Positions 1-9,584 of a DNA stretch of 64,000 bases are shown one piece after another (positions within the stretch are counted from its first letter, which is position 1; every line of letters begins with the position of its first letter). The stretch covers positions 1 to 64,000 of the forward strand of contig DASXLL010000044.1 in assembly GCA_036496265.1 (NCBI GenBank). Reading direction: 5' to 3'. The notes beneath the pieces are model-generated. The model was given only the letters and a program-made list of their open reading frames with translations. It had not been told where the DNA came from and made no database searches. Both the position numbers and the translations under genes were made by a program. The stretch is from CAYLLN01 sp036496265 (GTDB lineage Bacteria > Planctomycetota > Planctomycetia > Pirellulales > Pirellulaceae).

Positions 1-270
1 GATGGGGATTATCTGACCGCGCTCACCAAATGGGCCGAGCACATGCGACGGAAGATGACGGGCGGCGCGATTCCAGCGGCGTTCCATGGGGCGCTGGAGG
101 GGTGGATTGAACGGAATGTGACGCGGTTTGGTCAGCCGAAGAAATCGGGCGACGATTGCCACGAGACGATTGAGGCGCAGCTTGGGTATTTTCGGGAGGC
201 GGGGTTTGCCGTGGCGGACTGTCCGTGGCGGGGGGGTTTGTGGGCAGTTCTTCGCGGAGTAAAGAGCTAG
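1..270 (+). CDS. C-terminal end of a probable SAM-dependent methyltransferase (partial)
   Basis: The reading frame is open from the first base of the window and stops with TAG at 268-270, so only about the last 89 residues are present. The end of the protein carries a GYFREAGF motif followed by a Trp-rich tail ending in WAVLRG. This pattern is common at the C-terminus of class I SAM-dependent methyltransferases, where it forms the last strands of the fold. The SAM-binding motifs would lie upstream, outside the window, so substrate and reaction cannot be named. It converges on the next gene and their stop codons overlap by 4 bp. Confidence 0.55.
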   Translation, partial: DGDYLTALTKWAEHMRRKMTGGAIPAAFHGALEGWIERNVTRFGQPKKSGDDCHETIEAQLGYFREAGFAVADCPWRGGLWAVLRGVKS

Positions 271-1916
271 GGTGATTCGCGCCATGTCCATCCGAGCGGA
301 GTTTTTAGTTCCTCTTCGGCAATGGTGGCCCAGGGAGTGCCAGGATGGTCTTTAATGACGCGTTCCAGGCACAGCTTTGCCTTGTCGGCAACTTTTTTGA
401 TTGCACTTTCGGTTTCATAGTTGTCAGCCGGGTCGAGCATCCAGGCCTTGCTATCGGATTTCTGGAAGGTTTTGCCGCGTTTGAGAGCGGCGATCATCGA
501 GTTATAGCCGTCAAGGCGGGCCTTGCTGGCGGCAATGCGTCCAAGGGCCAGGTCGTACTCGGCTTGCCACCGCGGACTGATAAGCTTGGCGCGGTCGGAT
601 TCACCCTTGAGGAGCAGATTGTATAGATTATCGGTGGGTTGCTGATTGCGAGCGGCGAATTGCTGGGCCGCGGTCATCTTCTGTGCCATCTTGGCTTCCA
701 CATCTTTTTCGAACCGCTTGCCCGGCTGGCCTTCGACTTTGAGCTTCGGCAATTTGGCGGCTGCGACGAGAGCCGCCTTGGCCTTGCTTTCGCCGAGCCG
801 CTTTTCGTAATCCTTGGCAGAAACGTAGTCGGGAGCGTATTTGGCGACGATCTTCTCGTCGAACCGCAGCTCGTTTCCCGGCGGCCAGGAGCGGGCGTTG
901 CCACCGCGGGGGCTCGCTTCCTGCTCCGGACGCAGCGCGAAAAACTGGCCGCGGGTTTCATGGCAGAGCCGCTCGAGGGCGAAGGGGCCAAAGCCGGAAT
1001 CGACCAAATCGACGTTGAGGCGGCTACCGAGGCGCTCCGCGCCGTCATCGAGATCGACCCGCTCGGGCATAACGGACTCGGGGCCGAAAGTTGGAGTGCG
1101 TTCGTCATTCGCGGCCGGCACGGCTTTGGGATCGGGGGCGAAGGGGTTACTCTGGCCCCAAGGGGCAGGCAGGCCGACGCAATATACGGAAATCGCCTGC
1201 TTTCGCAGTGGCTCGATAAGCTCATCGACGAGTTGGCCGTCGTCGCCCGCTTCGTCGGTCACTACGATAAGCACCAATTCGCGATGTTCTTTCGTGCGTA
1301 GCGGGAGATATTTTTCGAGCGATCGTTTGATCGCAGTGAAAGTCATCTCGCGACTGCTCGAAGAGGAGCGGAGTTCGTTGAACGCGGCCTCGACTGACTT
1401 TCCGTCCGGCGAAGGCGGATCAATGAGGAATTCGAGCTTGTCGTCGAAGGCGACGATCGACGTGAGCAGCGGCTTGTCGGCTAAGTAGGCCCAGGCCGCC
1501 ACGTGTCGCGAGCGATAGAACGCCTCGGCGTCTTTGCTAACCTCATTGACAATGCCGCGGGCGCTGGCCGTGCGATCGAGCAGCCAAACGACGAGTGTCG
1601 GACCTAGATCGACACTGTCTTCGATCACGTGGATCACTTTTTTCATCGCCGACATATCGTGGACGACGAGCGGCGGCGGCTCAACCTTGGGAGGCGCAGG
1701 CTTAGGGGATGCGGGCTTGGGCTTGCCTTTTTTGTTCTTATTCTTGACCGCTTCGGAAGACGAGTCAGATTTGGCTTTTGCGGCCTGCTCGGTTTTGGCT
1801 GCCTGGTCGGATTTTTCGGCGGATTTGGTGGCTGACTTGTCGGCCGACTGGCCGAGAGCGGCGGTGGCAAGGCCGATCAACAACGCGAGCGTTAAAAATA
1901 TCCGCATGGGTTGCAT
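267..1916 (-). CDS. Secreted protein with a degenerate VWA-like domain
   Basis: 549 residues. An N-terminal hydrophobic stretch (residues 5-22) ending near ALG-Q looks like a signal peptide. A Lys/Ala/Pro-rich low-complexity linker follows to about residue 85. Residues about 105-255 read like a von Willebrand A fold: a first strand VVWLLDRTAS, a central helix/strand pattern, and a later strand VLIVVTDEAGDD. The MIDAS motif is DRTAS rather than the canonical DxSxS, so metal binding is uncertain. The C-terminal 200 residues are charged and helical, with no recognised domain. Probably exported; function unknown. A second in-frame ATG at 1907 is an equally possible start; neither has a convincing ribosome-binding site. 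Confidence 0.75.
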   Translation of the reverse strand: MQPMRIFLTLALLIGLATAALGQSADKSATKSAEKSDQAAKTEQAAKAKSDSSSEAVKNKNKKGKPKPASPKPAPPKVEPPPLVVHDMSAMKKVIHVIEDSVDLGPTLVVWLLDRTASARGIVNEVSKDAEAFYRSRHVAAWAYLADKPLLTSIVAFDDKLEFLIDPPSPDGKSVEAAFNELRSSSSSREMTFTAIKRSLEKYLPLRTKEHRELVLIVVTDEAGDDGQLVDELIEPLRKQAISVYCVGLPAPWGQSNPFAPDPKAVPAANDERTPTFGPESVMPERVDLDDGAERLGSRLNVDLVDSGFGPFALERLCHETRGQFFALRPEQEASPRGGNARSWPPGNELRFDEKIVAKYAPDYVSAKDYEKRLGESKAKAALVAAAKLPKLKVEGQPGKRFEKDVEAKMAQKMTAAQQFAARNQQPTDNLYNLLLKGESDRAKLISPRWQAEYDLALGRIAASKARLDGYNSMIAALKRGKTFQKSDSKAWMLDPADNYETESAIKKVADKAKLCLERVIKDHPGTPWATIAEEELKTPLGWTWRESP

Positions 1917-1936
1917 TCAGGACCTGTTGGCAAGCG

Positions 1937-2488
1937 TTAGTTCAGCGACGGATCGTCGGGGACGTGTTTAGGCTTGAGGGTCTTGGTGAGAATTCCTTCG
2001 CCGATGGTCCGTGTGACTTGCTCCCAGAGATCGTCGGCACCGGAGAAAATGAGCTTCTTGTTGGCTTTCGAGGTGAGCCAGCCGCCGGCGTTTAACTCGT
2101 CTTCGAGTTGCCCGCCGGCCCAGCCGGCATAGCCGGTGAAGAAGCGGAAGGGCTTGGTGGTTTGGCGGATCAGTTTTTGTAGCTCGTCTTTGTGGGCGGC
2201 GAAATAGATGCCGGGCAGGACTTCGGCTTCGGCGGCGGACTTGAGCCGGTGGAGGGCGACGAGCGGCCCATTGACCGGCCCGCCGAGAAAAATCGGGGCG
2301 GAGCAATCGACCTCTTCTTCGCCGACCAGTTTCCAGAGCTCGGCGACCGTGTTTTGCGTTGGCCGATTGAGGATGAGGCCGAAGGCTCCTTCGTCGTCGT
2401 GCTTGATGATTAGCACCACGCCTTTGTAGAAATTCGTGTCCGCCAAATGCGGCGAGGCGATGAGGAACTGGCCTTGAAGCGACTTCAT
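1937..2488 (-). CDS. YqgE/AlgH family protein (DUF179)
   Basis: 183 residues, the usual length for the family. The N-terminus matches the family signature: GQFLIASPHLADTNF, then a VVLIIKHDDEGAFGLILNRP segment, which is strongly diagnostic of YqgE/AlgH proteins. A later GYAGWAGGQLEDEL segment is also typical. Family members are small cytoplasmic proteins, one of which was named from alginate regulation in Pseudomonas; their biochemical role is not settled. It lies downstream of the FabH-like gene on the same strand with an 89-bp gap, so co-transcription is possible but not shown. Confidence 0.93.
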   Translation of the reverse strand: MKSLQGQFLIASPHLADTNFYKGVVLIIKHDDEGAFGLILNRPTQNTVAELWKLVGEEEVDCSAPIFLGGPVNGPLVALHRLKSAAEAEVLPGIYFAAHKDELQKLIRQTTKPFRFFTGYAGWAGGQLEDELNAGGWLTSKANKKLIFSGADDLWEQVTRTIGEGILTKTLKPKHVPDDPSLN

Positions 2489-2577
2489 GGCGAGCTGGAA
2501 AAATCGACAAGTGAGTGGAACGTCGATTATTCTAGTTCAGTGGTTGCCGTCGGAAAACTGTGCCACAGCCGGGCACA

Positions 2578-3579
2578 TTACTTCCACGTTTCCCGCCACA
2601 TGCAACCGGCCCAGGACCAGCCGACGCCGAAGCCGACAAGCATGTTTTTCATGCCGCGCTTGAGCCGGCCGTCGTTACGAAGCGTGTCGATGAGAATGGG
2701 GATTGTTGAGCTGACGGTGTTGCCGACGTGCTCCAAGACGATAGGCAGACGCTGGTTGCTAATGCCCAACCGCTCGCGTAGCTGGTCAAGCATTTTCAGC
2801 GTCGCCTGATGGAAGAGATATAAGTCGATGTCGGCGTCGGTCAACTTGGCGGCGGCCAGGATGTTGGTGACGAGCGTGGGAATCGCGGCGACGGTGAAAT
2901 TGATCAGGCTGGGGCCGTCCATGTAGAGATCGCTTTCCCAGCGCTGGCGATGCCGCGGCTTGATGGCCTGGTCGGCCGGACGGGCACCGCCTTTGGTGAC
3001 GAGCAGGGTGTCGGCGCCCGTGCCGTCGGTGCCGAACTGAAAGGCCGAAAGCGTTGGTTCATCGGCGGCGTCGATCAGCGTGGCCGCGGCACCATCGCCA
3101 AAAATCGTCCGCAGGCTGCGATCGCCTGAATGGATGTATTTGGAATAGGTCTCAGCCGTTAGCAAGAGCACGCGGCGGGCGGCCCCACTTTGGATCAAGC
3201 CGTCGGCCAGCGAGAGGCCATAAACATAGCCCGAGCAGCCGAGGTTGAAATCGAGCGCGCCGACGCTGGTCTTCAGGCCCAGCCGGCTTTGGAGCAAACA
3301 GGCAGTGGTCGGCAGCGGATAATCGGGCGTTTGCGTGCAGAGGAGGACGAAATCGATCGATCGCGGATCGACATCATACTGGTGAAACAGCCGTTGGGCG
3401 GCGTTAACGGCCAGATCGCTTGCACATTCGCCTTCGGCGGCAATGTGCCGGCTGGCGATGCCCGTCTTCTCGAAGATCAAATCCAAATCCCAATTGGGAA
3501 ACTCGGCCTTGAGCTGAGCGTTCGTTTCGACGCGCTCGGGAAGATGGACGGCGATCGGTCCAACCGCTGCGTATTTCAC
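2578..3579 (-). CDS. 3-oxoacyl-[ACP] synthase III-like enzyme (FabH family)
   Basis: Thiolase-fold condensing enzyme that would join an acyl-CoA to malonyl-ACP or a similar acceptor. The catalytic triad is visible: Cys115 in NLGCSGYVYG, His257 in LYLFHQATLKM and Asn287 in EHVGNTVSST. The GTG start at 3579 gives VKYAAVGPIAVHLPE at the N-terminus and puts the active-site Cys close to position 112 of E. coli FabH. An in-frame ATG at 3642 would add 21 residues of unlikely sequence. No strong ribosome-binding site is seen for either start. The protein could equally be a non-housekeeping KAS III homologue acting in a specialised lipid pathway; no fatty-acid genes surround it. Confidence 0.88.
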   Translation of the reverse strand: MKYAAVGPIAVHLPERVETNAQLKAEFPNWDLDLIFEKTGIASRHIAAEGECASDLAVNAAQRLFHQYDVDPRSIDFVLLCTQTPDYPLPTTACLLQSRLGLKTSVGALDFNLGCSGYVYGLSLADGLIQSGAARRVLLLTAETYSKYIHSGDRSLRTIFGDGAAATLIDAADEPTLSAFQFGTDGTGADTLLVTKGGARPADQAIKPRHRQRWESDLYMDGPSLINFTVAAIPTLVTNILAAAKLTDADIDLYLFHQATLKMLDQLRERLGISNQRLPIVLEHVGNTVSSTIPILIDTLRNDGRLKRGMKNMLVGFGVGWSWAGCMWRETWK

Positions 3580-3774
3580 GATCGCCCGACTAGGATAGAG
3601 GATGCTTGGCGCCGAGTGCGGCGCTTCGCGATGGCTAAGCACGTATCGTAGCGGACTTTGGCGGTGAAAAAAAGGTGAATGCGGCCGCTGGAACCGCTAC
3701 TTCGCCGCCGCGGATTTCGGCCGTAGGATACAGCCGCTGAGCGATCGATTCCTTTACACGAAGGCAGCTTTTTC

Positions 3775-5127
3775 ATGGCGAAGCCGACCGATATTCGCAT
3801 CACGTCCGTGAAGACCGACAGCGAACTGATTTCGTATCGGGCGCCGATCAAGTTTGGCGGCCGCGTGGTGACGGACGCGGTTCTCGTGAACGTGATGATG
3901 GAGGTGGAGACTGCGGACGGGCGGCGCGGCGGCGGGTTTGGCTCGATGCCGATGGGCAATGTTTGGGCATGGCCGAGCAATGTGGTTTCGGCGCAGCAAT
4001 CGCTCGAGGCGATGCTGGCGTTTATTCATGAGCTGACCGGCATCGTCGCCAACTATCGCGGCTGCGGCCATCCACTGGATATTACGCGAGAACTGGCGGA
4101 GCAGCACGCGGGACTTGCAGCGAAGGTCAAGGATCGCCTGGGATTGGCCGAGCCGATGCCGAAATTGGCCGAACTCGTTGCCGCAAGCCCGTTCGAGGCG
4201 GCGATTCATGACGCTTACGGCAAGACGCTGAAAGCCAATGCGTACAACCTGCTGTCCAAAGAGTTTGTTCATCACGATCTGGCTCATTATCTGACGCCGG
4301 AATTCGCCGGCGAGTATCTCGATCGCTATACGTTGCGTGAGCCGAAGGCCAAGATGCCGCTGTATCACCTCGTGGGGGCGCTGGATCCGCTCACCGACAG
4401 CGACATCAATCAGCGGCTGAACGACGGTTTGCCCGAGGCGCTCGGCGAATGGATCGTGATGGACGGCCTGACGCATTTGAAGATCAAGCTCAACGGCGAT
4501 GATTTGCCGTGGGATGTCGAGCGGGTCATTGGCGTGGAAAAAGTAGCCGTCGAGGCTCAGTCGTCAGTCGGTCGCGACACGTGGCATTATTCGCTCGACT
4601 TCAACGAGAAATGTGCCAGTGTCGATTATCTGCTCGACTTTCTGCGGCAGCTCAAGGAACGAACGCCGGCGGCATTGGCCCGCGTGCATTACATCGAGCA
4701 GCCGACGCATCGCGATTTAAAGAGGCATCCGGAAAACAAAATGCACAAGGCGGCGGCGATCAAGCCCGTTGTAATCGACGAATCGCTGGTCGATCTCGAA
4801 AGCCTGCAATTGGCCCGCGAGCAGGGGTACAGCGGCGTGGCACTGAAAGCGTGCAAAGGGCACACGGAGGCGCTATTAATGGGCGCGGCGGCGCAGAAGT
4901 ATGGGATGTTTTTATGCGTGCAGGATTTGAGCTGCCCCGGTTATTCGTTCTTACATTCGGCGAGCCTCGCAGCGCGGATTCCGACGATCGCGGCGATCGA
5001 GGGCAACAGTCGGCAGTATTGTCCGTCGGGCAATCGGGCGCTGGGTGAAATCTATCCAAGCATGTTTCACATTACGGATGGGACGGTGGGGACGGGGGTG
5101 TTGACCGGGAATGGGTTGGGGTTTTGA
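3775..5127 (+). CDS. Enolase-superfamily enzyme (mandelate racemase/muconate lactonizing type)
   Basis: 450 residues. The C-terminal barrel shows the superfamily's catalytic pattern: a KxK motif (LKIKL, Lys236/Lys238), Asp275 in SLDFNE, Glu308 in YIEQP and Asp335 in VIDES as metal ligands, and a further lysine at 358 in VALKACKGH. Enzymes of this group abstract the proton next to a carboxylate, usually on sugar acids or lactones. The N-terminal capping domain covers residues 1 to about 140. Substrate cannot be read from sequence. A DegT-type aminotransferase begins 43 bp downstream on the same strand, so the two may act on related sugar derivatives. Confidence 0.85.
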   Translation: MAKPTDIRITSVKTDSELISYRAPIKFGGRVVTDAVLVNVMMEVETADGRRGGGFGSMPMGNVWAWPSNVVSAQQSLEAMLAFIHELTGIVANYRGCGHPLDITRELAEQHAGLAAKVKDRLGLAEPMPKLAELVAASPFEAAIHDAYGKTLKANAYNLLSKEFVHHDLAHYLTPEFAGEYLDRYTLREPKAKMPLYHLVGALDPLTDSDINQRLNDGLPEALGEWIVMDGLTHLKIKLNGDDLPWDVERVIGVEKVAVEAQSSVGRDTWHYSLDFNEKCASVDYLLDFLRQLKERTPAALARVHYIEQPTHRDLKRHPENKMHKAAAIKPVVIDESLVDLESLQLAREQGYSGVALKACKGHTEALLMGAAAQKYGMFLCVQDLSCPGYSFLHSASLAARIPTIAAIEGNSRQYCPSGNRALGEIYPSMFHITDGTVGTGVLTGNGLGF

Positions 5128-5170
5128 GGGCGCTGCAAGTAAGTGGGTGATGAGTAAGTGAAAGTCAGCT

Positions 5171-6361
5171 ATGGCGGATGAATCGCGACTTGCCATTCAG
5201 GGAGGTACGCCGCTTTTGCCACAGGGGCCGCCGAGTTGGCCGCGGCCGGATGATGAGGTTCGAGCTGCGCTGGAGGCGGCGTATGCGGATGGAACCTGGG
5301 GCCGCTACCACGGACCGCACTGTGGGCGGCTGAAAGCGCTGCTCGGTGAACTCTGTGGTGTTTCTCATGCCTGGCTTTGTTCATCGGGCACGGCTGCAGT
5401 TGAGCTGGCGCTGCGCGGATTAAAAGTCAGCGCGGGCAATGAAGTCATCTTGGCGGCTTACGATTTTCCCGGCAATTTTCGGGCGATTGAGGCGGTTGGC
5501 GCGCGGCCGGTGCTGATTGATTTGGCGCCGGGGACGTGGACACTGGCGATGGAGCTAGTTGGGTCGGCGATAAGCGACCAAACGAAAGCCGTAATTGTTT
5601 CGCATCTGCATGGCTCATTGGCCGACATGAAGCGGTTGCGGCAAATTGCCGATGAGCGCGGTATCGCCGTCGTCGAAGATGCGTGCCAGGTACCCGGTGC
5701 AATGGTTGGCGGTCGTCCGGCAGGTTCGTGGGGCGATTGCGGCGTTTTGAGCTTCGGGGGCAGCAAGCTATTGACTGCGGGCCGCGGTGGGGCGGTGGTG
5801 ACGAATCGTGAAGACGTGCTGCAGCGAATTAAGATTCACTGCGAGCGGGGCAACGATGCGTATCCGCTCTCCGAATTGCAAGCCGCGGTGCTCGCGCCGC
5901 AGATTCCTGAGCTCGCGGAACAAAATGCGAGGAGATTAAAAGCGGTCAATCTGTTGCAGGCCGAGTGCGAAAGAGTCGCTGGATTAACACCGCTCCGACC
6001 GGCGGAGAATGGCAATGAGGCGGTTTTCTACAAACTGCCGTGGCTATTGGCCGGCAATAGCGACGATTGCGATCAGCCGGATTTCGAGCAGCTTCGCGGG
6101 CGTTTTCTTGCCGCGATACGCGCAGAAGGCGTTGCGCTCGACGAAGGCTTTCGTGGATTCGCTCGCCGAAGCCGAGAACGCTGCCGCATCGTCGGCGATC
6201 TCGCTAACGCTCGCCGGGCCGCTGCCGGCACGGTGATCCTGCACCATCCGGTTCTACTCGAATCGGATGTTACGATCCGTCTTGTTGCCCAGGCGATCAA
6301 CAAAGTAAGCGCAGCATTCTTCGCGCGCTACACGCCCCCAAGCGTTAGTGGCGAAAGATAA
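5171..6361 (+). CDS. DegT/DnrJ/EryC1/StrS-family PLP-dependent aminotransferase
   Basis: 396 residues, fold type I aminotransferase of the sugar-modifying DegT group. Visible landmarks are the phosphate-binding SSGTAAVEL (71-79), the cofactor-contacting Asp170 in VVEDACQ, and the predicted Schiff-base Lys199 in SFGGSKLLTAGRGG. Members transaminate keto-sugars bound to nucleotides or act as cyclic-alcohol aminotransferases. It starts 43 bp after the enolase-like gene and may share its transcript. The C-terminal region is somewhat shorter and less typical than in sugar aminotransferases with known substrates, so the substrate is left open. Confidence 0.88.
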   Translation: MADESRLAIQGGTPLLPQGPPSWPRPDDEVRAALEAAYADGTWGRYHGPHCGRLKALLGELCGVSHAWLCSSGTAAVELALRGLKVSAGNEVILAAYDFPGNFRAIEAVGARPVLIDLAPGTWTLAMELVGSAISDQTKAVIVSHLHGSLADMKRLRQIADERGIAVVEDACQVPGAMVGGRPAGSWGDCGVLSFGGSKLLTAGRGGAVVTNREDVLQRIKIHCERGNDAYPLSELQAAVLAPQIPELAEQNARRLKAVNLLQAECERVAGLTPLRPAENGNEAVFYKLPWLLAGNSDDCDQPDFEQLRGRFLAAIRAEGVALDEGFRGFARRSRERCRIVGDLANARRAAAGTVILHHPVLLESDVTIRLVAQAINKVSAAFFARYTPPSVSGER

Positions 6362-6373
6362 ATGCAGCGACAA

Positions 6374-6616
6374 CTACTTCGCCAACCGCGGCACCGACAA
6401 AGCCAGGGCGTCCACATCGCTTTTGAATACGCCGAGGCTGCGAACGGCTGGCGCTGACTCATCGGTCTCATTCTTCAACTCACCGCGAATGATTCGCACA
6501 TCCGTGGGAGCTTCAATGCCGAGCGTGACGCGGTTCCCGGCCACGCGGCTAACCACCACCGTGATGTTGTCGCCAATAACGAGCTTCTCACCAATCTTGC
6601 GGCTTAGAACAAGCAT
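6374..6616 (-). CDS. csrA: Carbon storage regulator CsrA
   Basis: 80 residues. The start MLVLSRKIGEKLVIG is diagnostic of CsrA, a dimeric RNA-binding protein that binds GGA motifs in mRNA leaders and blocks or stabilises translation. The body VVVSRVAGNRVTLGIEAPTDVRIIRGE contains the conserved beta-strand and VxRxE-like end. The start is set by the family N-terminus and by an excellent ribosome-binding site (AAGGAGGA at 6625-6632, 8 nt upstream); a longer in-frame ORF beginning at 6670 is rejected. The C-terminus is about 20 residues longer than in E. coli CsrA. It converges on the aminotransferase gene with a 12-bp gap. Confidence 0.95.
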   Translation of the reverse strand: MLVLSRKIGEKLVIGDNITVVVSRVAGNRVTLGIEAPTDVRIIRGELKNETDESAPAVRSLGVFKSDVDALALSVPRLAK

Positions 6617-7069
6617 GACAGCAATCCTCCTTGAAAGGGCTACCGGCGGCTGGGTCGAGCTGCCGGCCACTTACCATTTGCTTTCATTCTAGGGACGAAA
6701 AACAGCCCCGGCCGTCATTCGCTGCCAGATCTTTCCGGCGAGTTTCCCATAGGACGTCGCATTTGGTGCAATGTTCGCGCCGCCACCGCAAATCTTGAGT
6801 CCATTTTTCTAGCGATTCGTTTTTTGTCGAATTTCTCGGGAAATTGCACAATCGCTAGCACCTAAATAGTAACGTTCCGGTGTTCGCTAGCTTCTTCGAT
6901 TGAGATTTTGTGTCTCATTTTGGGTGTGCCAGTTCGCCACAGTGGCACGAGTCGCGCCAAGAATGTATTCCTGAATCGGTGCACGGCGAATGCCGTCGCC
7001 GCTTGCAGCTAGCGTTTATTGTTTGCTAATGTCTGTGAATAAGGTGTCTGTAATTCGGGAGCGAGGATC
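6617..7069. other. Intergenic region between csrA and a TPR gene
   Basis: About 450 bases between divergently transcribed genes. It holds the csrA ribosome-binding site next to 6617 and must contain the promoters of both genes. The middle part (about 6790-6920) is visibly AT-richer than the flanks. I could not pick out a convincing -35/-10 pair, a sigma-54 site or a structured RNA. Confidence 0.5.
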
Positions 7070-7834
7070 ATGAAGTTTCGGCCACGGCACCCCGCCGTGC
7101 TATCAGCATTTGCTGGCATGTTTCTGCTTTTGGCCGCTACCAGCGGGAACGGTGAGGACATTGACCAGCTTTTGCAGCAAGCCACCGAAGCCGGGCAACG
7201 CGGGGAGCACGATCGTTCCATTGATTTACTCACGCGCGCGATCGCGCAGCCCAGCGCGCCAGCGCTCTGTTGGTATCTCCGCGGCCGTGAAGATTTTCGC
7301 GACGGCCGAATCAGTGAGTCGGTTGCCGATTTCGACAAATACGTCGAGCTCGAACCTCGTGCCGAGAGCCAGCTGTGGGAGCGCGGCATCTCGGATTACT
7401 ACGCCGGTCAATTCGCAAGAGGGGCCAAGCAGTTCGAGGACTATCAGAAGTTCCACGATCAAGATGTGGAGAACTCAGCCTGGCGTTATTTGTGCGTTGC
7501 CCGCGAAAGCGGCGTGGAAAAAGCACGTGCGACGCTGCTGCCGATCACCAGCGATCCGCGCGTGCCGATGATGCAAATCTATGGTCTCTATCAGGGCCAA
7601 CTAAAACCCGAAGACGTGCTCGCTATTGCTCGCAAAGATCCACCCAATCGCGAGCTAGAAAACCAGCGGCTCTTCTACGCGCATCTCTACCTTGGTCTAT
7701 GGTTCGAAGCTGCTGGCCAACCCGCAGAGGCGAAGGAACACATTTTCGCCGCCGAAAAACACAAAATCGCGCACTACATGTGGGACGTGGCGCATGTTCA
7801 TGCCGAGCGGCTGCGAAAGGCAAGGAATAACTAG
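7070..7834 (+). CDS. Exported TPR-repeat protein
   Basis: 254 residues. Residues about 8-28 form a hydrophobic signal segment (SAFAGMFLLLAATSG) suggesting export. From residue 30 onward there are TPR-like helix pairs: a repeat around ATEAGQRGEHDRSIDLLTRAI, a second around CWYLRGREDFRDGRISESVADF, and a third around SQLWERGISDYYAGQFARGAKQF. TPRs mediate protein-protein contacts; there is no catalytic motif. A gagg element lies upstream of the ATG. The gene converges on the glycosyltransferase downstream with an 8-bp gap. Specific function unknown. Confidence 0.8.
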   Translation: MKFRPRHPAVLSAFAGMFLLLAATSGNGEDIDQLLQQATEAGQRGEHDRSIDLLTRAIAQPSAPALCWYLRGREDFRDGRISESVADFDKYVELEPRAESQLWERGISDYYAGQFARGAKQFEDYQKFHDQDVENSAWRYLCVARESGVEKARATLLPITSDPRVPMMQIYGLYQGQLKPEDVLAIARKDPPNRELENQRLFYAHLYLGLWFEAAGQPAEAKEHIFAAEKHKIAHYMWDVAHVHAERLRKARNN

Positions 7835-7842
7835 GTCGTTGG

Positions 7843-9336
7843 TTACGCTACACCGACCGCCAAACCCGACCCGACCACAATCGAAGGATAAGCTGCATCC
7901 AGGGGACGCTCGACGGATCGAACCGTTTCGAGGCTCGCAAGCAGAGCCTGCGCCTCGCGATTTCCCGGCTGCATCCGCAACAAATCATGGCAAGCTTGAA
8001 TCAGCTCGCTGTGCGGAGCCTGCATTTGTTGAAGCAGTTCCACGCGCATCATGCGCGGCATGGGCATTAGCGGGGCTGCAGCGACCAGACGATCGAGGGC
8101 TTGGCTGGCCAATTCGAATTCACGCATTTGCAAATGCCAATAAGCTAGGAGCAAATCAGCAAAAATCTCGCCCTGCGGACATGCTTTCAGGCGATCGACG
8201 ACGCCAGCCAGCCTGGGCCTGTTTCTCGAATCAATAAAGACGCGGCCCAGGGCATGCCAGGAAATTGTGTCAGTGGGATAGCGAGCCAAGATGACTGTCA
8301 GCAGCGACTCGGCGTCAGCGAAGCTTCGTTCCAGCCGGCAAATATCAGCCAGTTTCCGTGGAGCCAACCGATCGCGAATTTCCGCCGGAACGCAGCCGCG
8401 AAACTGGGGCGCCGGTGGGTTCTGCAAGATCCTTAGTAACGTCTGGCGGGCCTCGGCAAAGCGATCCATCTCATATAAGCACTCGGCCCTCTGGTATAAG
8501 AGATATTCGCCCGTTGGAAAAAGCTCCAGCCCACAATCGATGGTTGCGAGCGCGTCGTTTGGATTGCCTTCGCGCATGGCCATTGTTGCCAGCACTCCGT
8601 ACACATGCCGCAGATGATCGTTTGGGGCAACCGTAAGAGACAGAAGCCGCTGCAAATAGAAGCGCGCCGTCTCGAATCTCTGCGCATGAAAATACGCCAG
8701 GCCGAGATGAGTTAAGGTGCTCGTGTCATCAGGCTCAACGGCATAGTCCATTCGCAGCAGCCGCAGATTGCGAGCGAGCTTGCGTTGCTCCGCTGCCGGA
8801 TCTTGATAGCCCGTATGGTCGATTTGCACGTCGCTCCAGACGAGCTCGTAGCCGAGACTCGAAAGATTCGGCCAAATTTGCTCATGAACGCGGCCGCGCC
8901 AACGAATTCGCTCGTCACGCCTGAATAGCCGGGGGTGCGTGATTAAACTGCTGCCCTCGCAGGCATATTGAAACCAGCAAGCCGTATTCATCAGGTGGGC
9001 TTGCGGCTCATCACCCAATTGGGCTAAGCAGCGGCGAAGACGATCCACATTTTCGGGAGACAGGCGATCGTCGGCATCAAGCCAGAACACCCAATCGCCG
9101 CTCGCATGGCGCAGGCTTTCGTTGCGGGCTGCGGAAAAATCATCCCGCCAGGGAGCATGAAATACGTGGGGCGTAAATTGAGCTGCGATCTTCGGAGTTG
9201 CGTCGCTCGAACCGGTGTCAACGATGACGATCTCGTCAAACAAACCCGCGACAGGCCCCAGGCACTGGGCCAAATGATGAGCCTCATTGCGCACGATCAT
9301 GCACAGCGAAACAGTTGCCTTTCGGTTCCGAGCCAC
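7843..9336 (-). CDS. Family 2 glycosyltransferase with C-terminal TPR-like helices
   Basis: 497 residues. The N-terminal GT-A domain starts SLCMIVRNEAHHL and contains VIVDTGSSDAT and the metal/nucleotide-binding FWLDADDRLSPENV, typical of GT2 enzymes that transfer sugars from nucleotide donors. Residues about 200-480 are repeated helical pairs (for example LTHLGLAYFHAQRFETARFY) resembling TPRs, a frequent fusion. The GTG start at 9336 is preceded by GAGAGGG at short spacing, which supports it. It is the last gene of a minus-strand cassette with a methyltransferase and a PIG-L deacetylase, suggesting glycan or glycolipid assembly. Acceptor and sugar unknown. Confidence 0.88.
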   Translation of the reverse strand: MARNRKATVSLCMIVRNEAHHLAQCLGPVAGLFDEIVIVDTGSSDATPKIAAQFTPHVFHAPWRDDFSAARNESLRHASGDWVFWLDADDRLSPENVDRLRRCLAQLGDEPQAHLMNTACWFQYACEGSSLITHPRLFRRDERIRWRGRVHEQIWPNLSSLGYELVWSDVQIDHTGYQDPAAEQRKLARNLRLLRMDYAVEPDDTSTLTHLGLAYFHAQRFETARFYLQRLLSLTVAPNDHLRHVYGVLATMAMREGNPNDALATIDCGLELFPTGEYLLYQRAECLYEMDRFAEARQTLLRILQNPPAPQFRGCVPAEIRDRLAPRKLADICRLERSFADAESLLTVILARYPTDTISWHALGRVFIDSRNRPRLAGVVDRLKACPQGEIFADLLLAYWHLQMREFELASQALDRLVAAAPLMPMPRMMRVELLQQMQAPHSELIQACHDLLRMQPGNREAQALLASLETVRSVERPLDAAYPSIVVGSGLAVGVA

Positions 9337-9584
9337 AATGCCCTCTCAGCATTCGGATCGCGCGGCGGACGGCCGGCAAAAAGATGGAATCCGAATCAGA
9401 CAGGCAAGGACCGTACCAATCGTTTTCCGAGTTCATGTTTTCATCCAGCATCCTTACGAAAACGGTCATAAATCCAAGGAAACTTGCGATCTGCCACCAG
9501 TCCGCGCTCGATACATTCGTTTTCCGTGACTGGCCCAAGATGGAAATCTTATTTCCGAGAATGGAAAACCGATTTCCTCTTCGG

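Noticed and set aside
6930..6970. TGGCACG string resembling a sigma-54 -24 element
   Set aside because: No TTGC at the required -12 spacing follows it.
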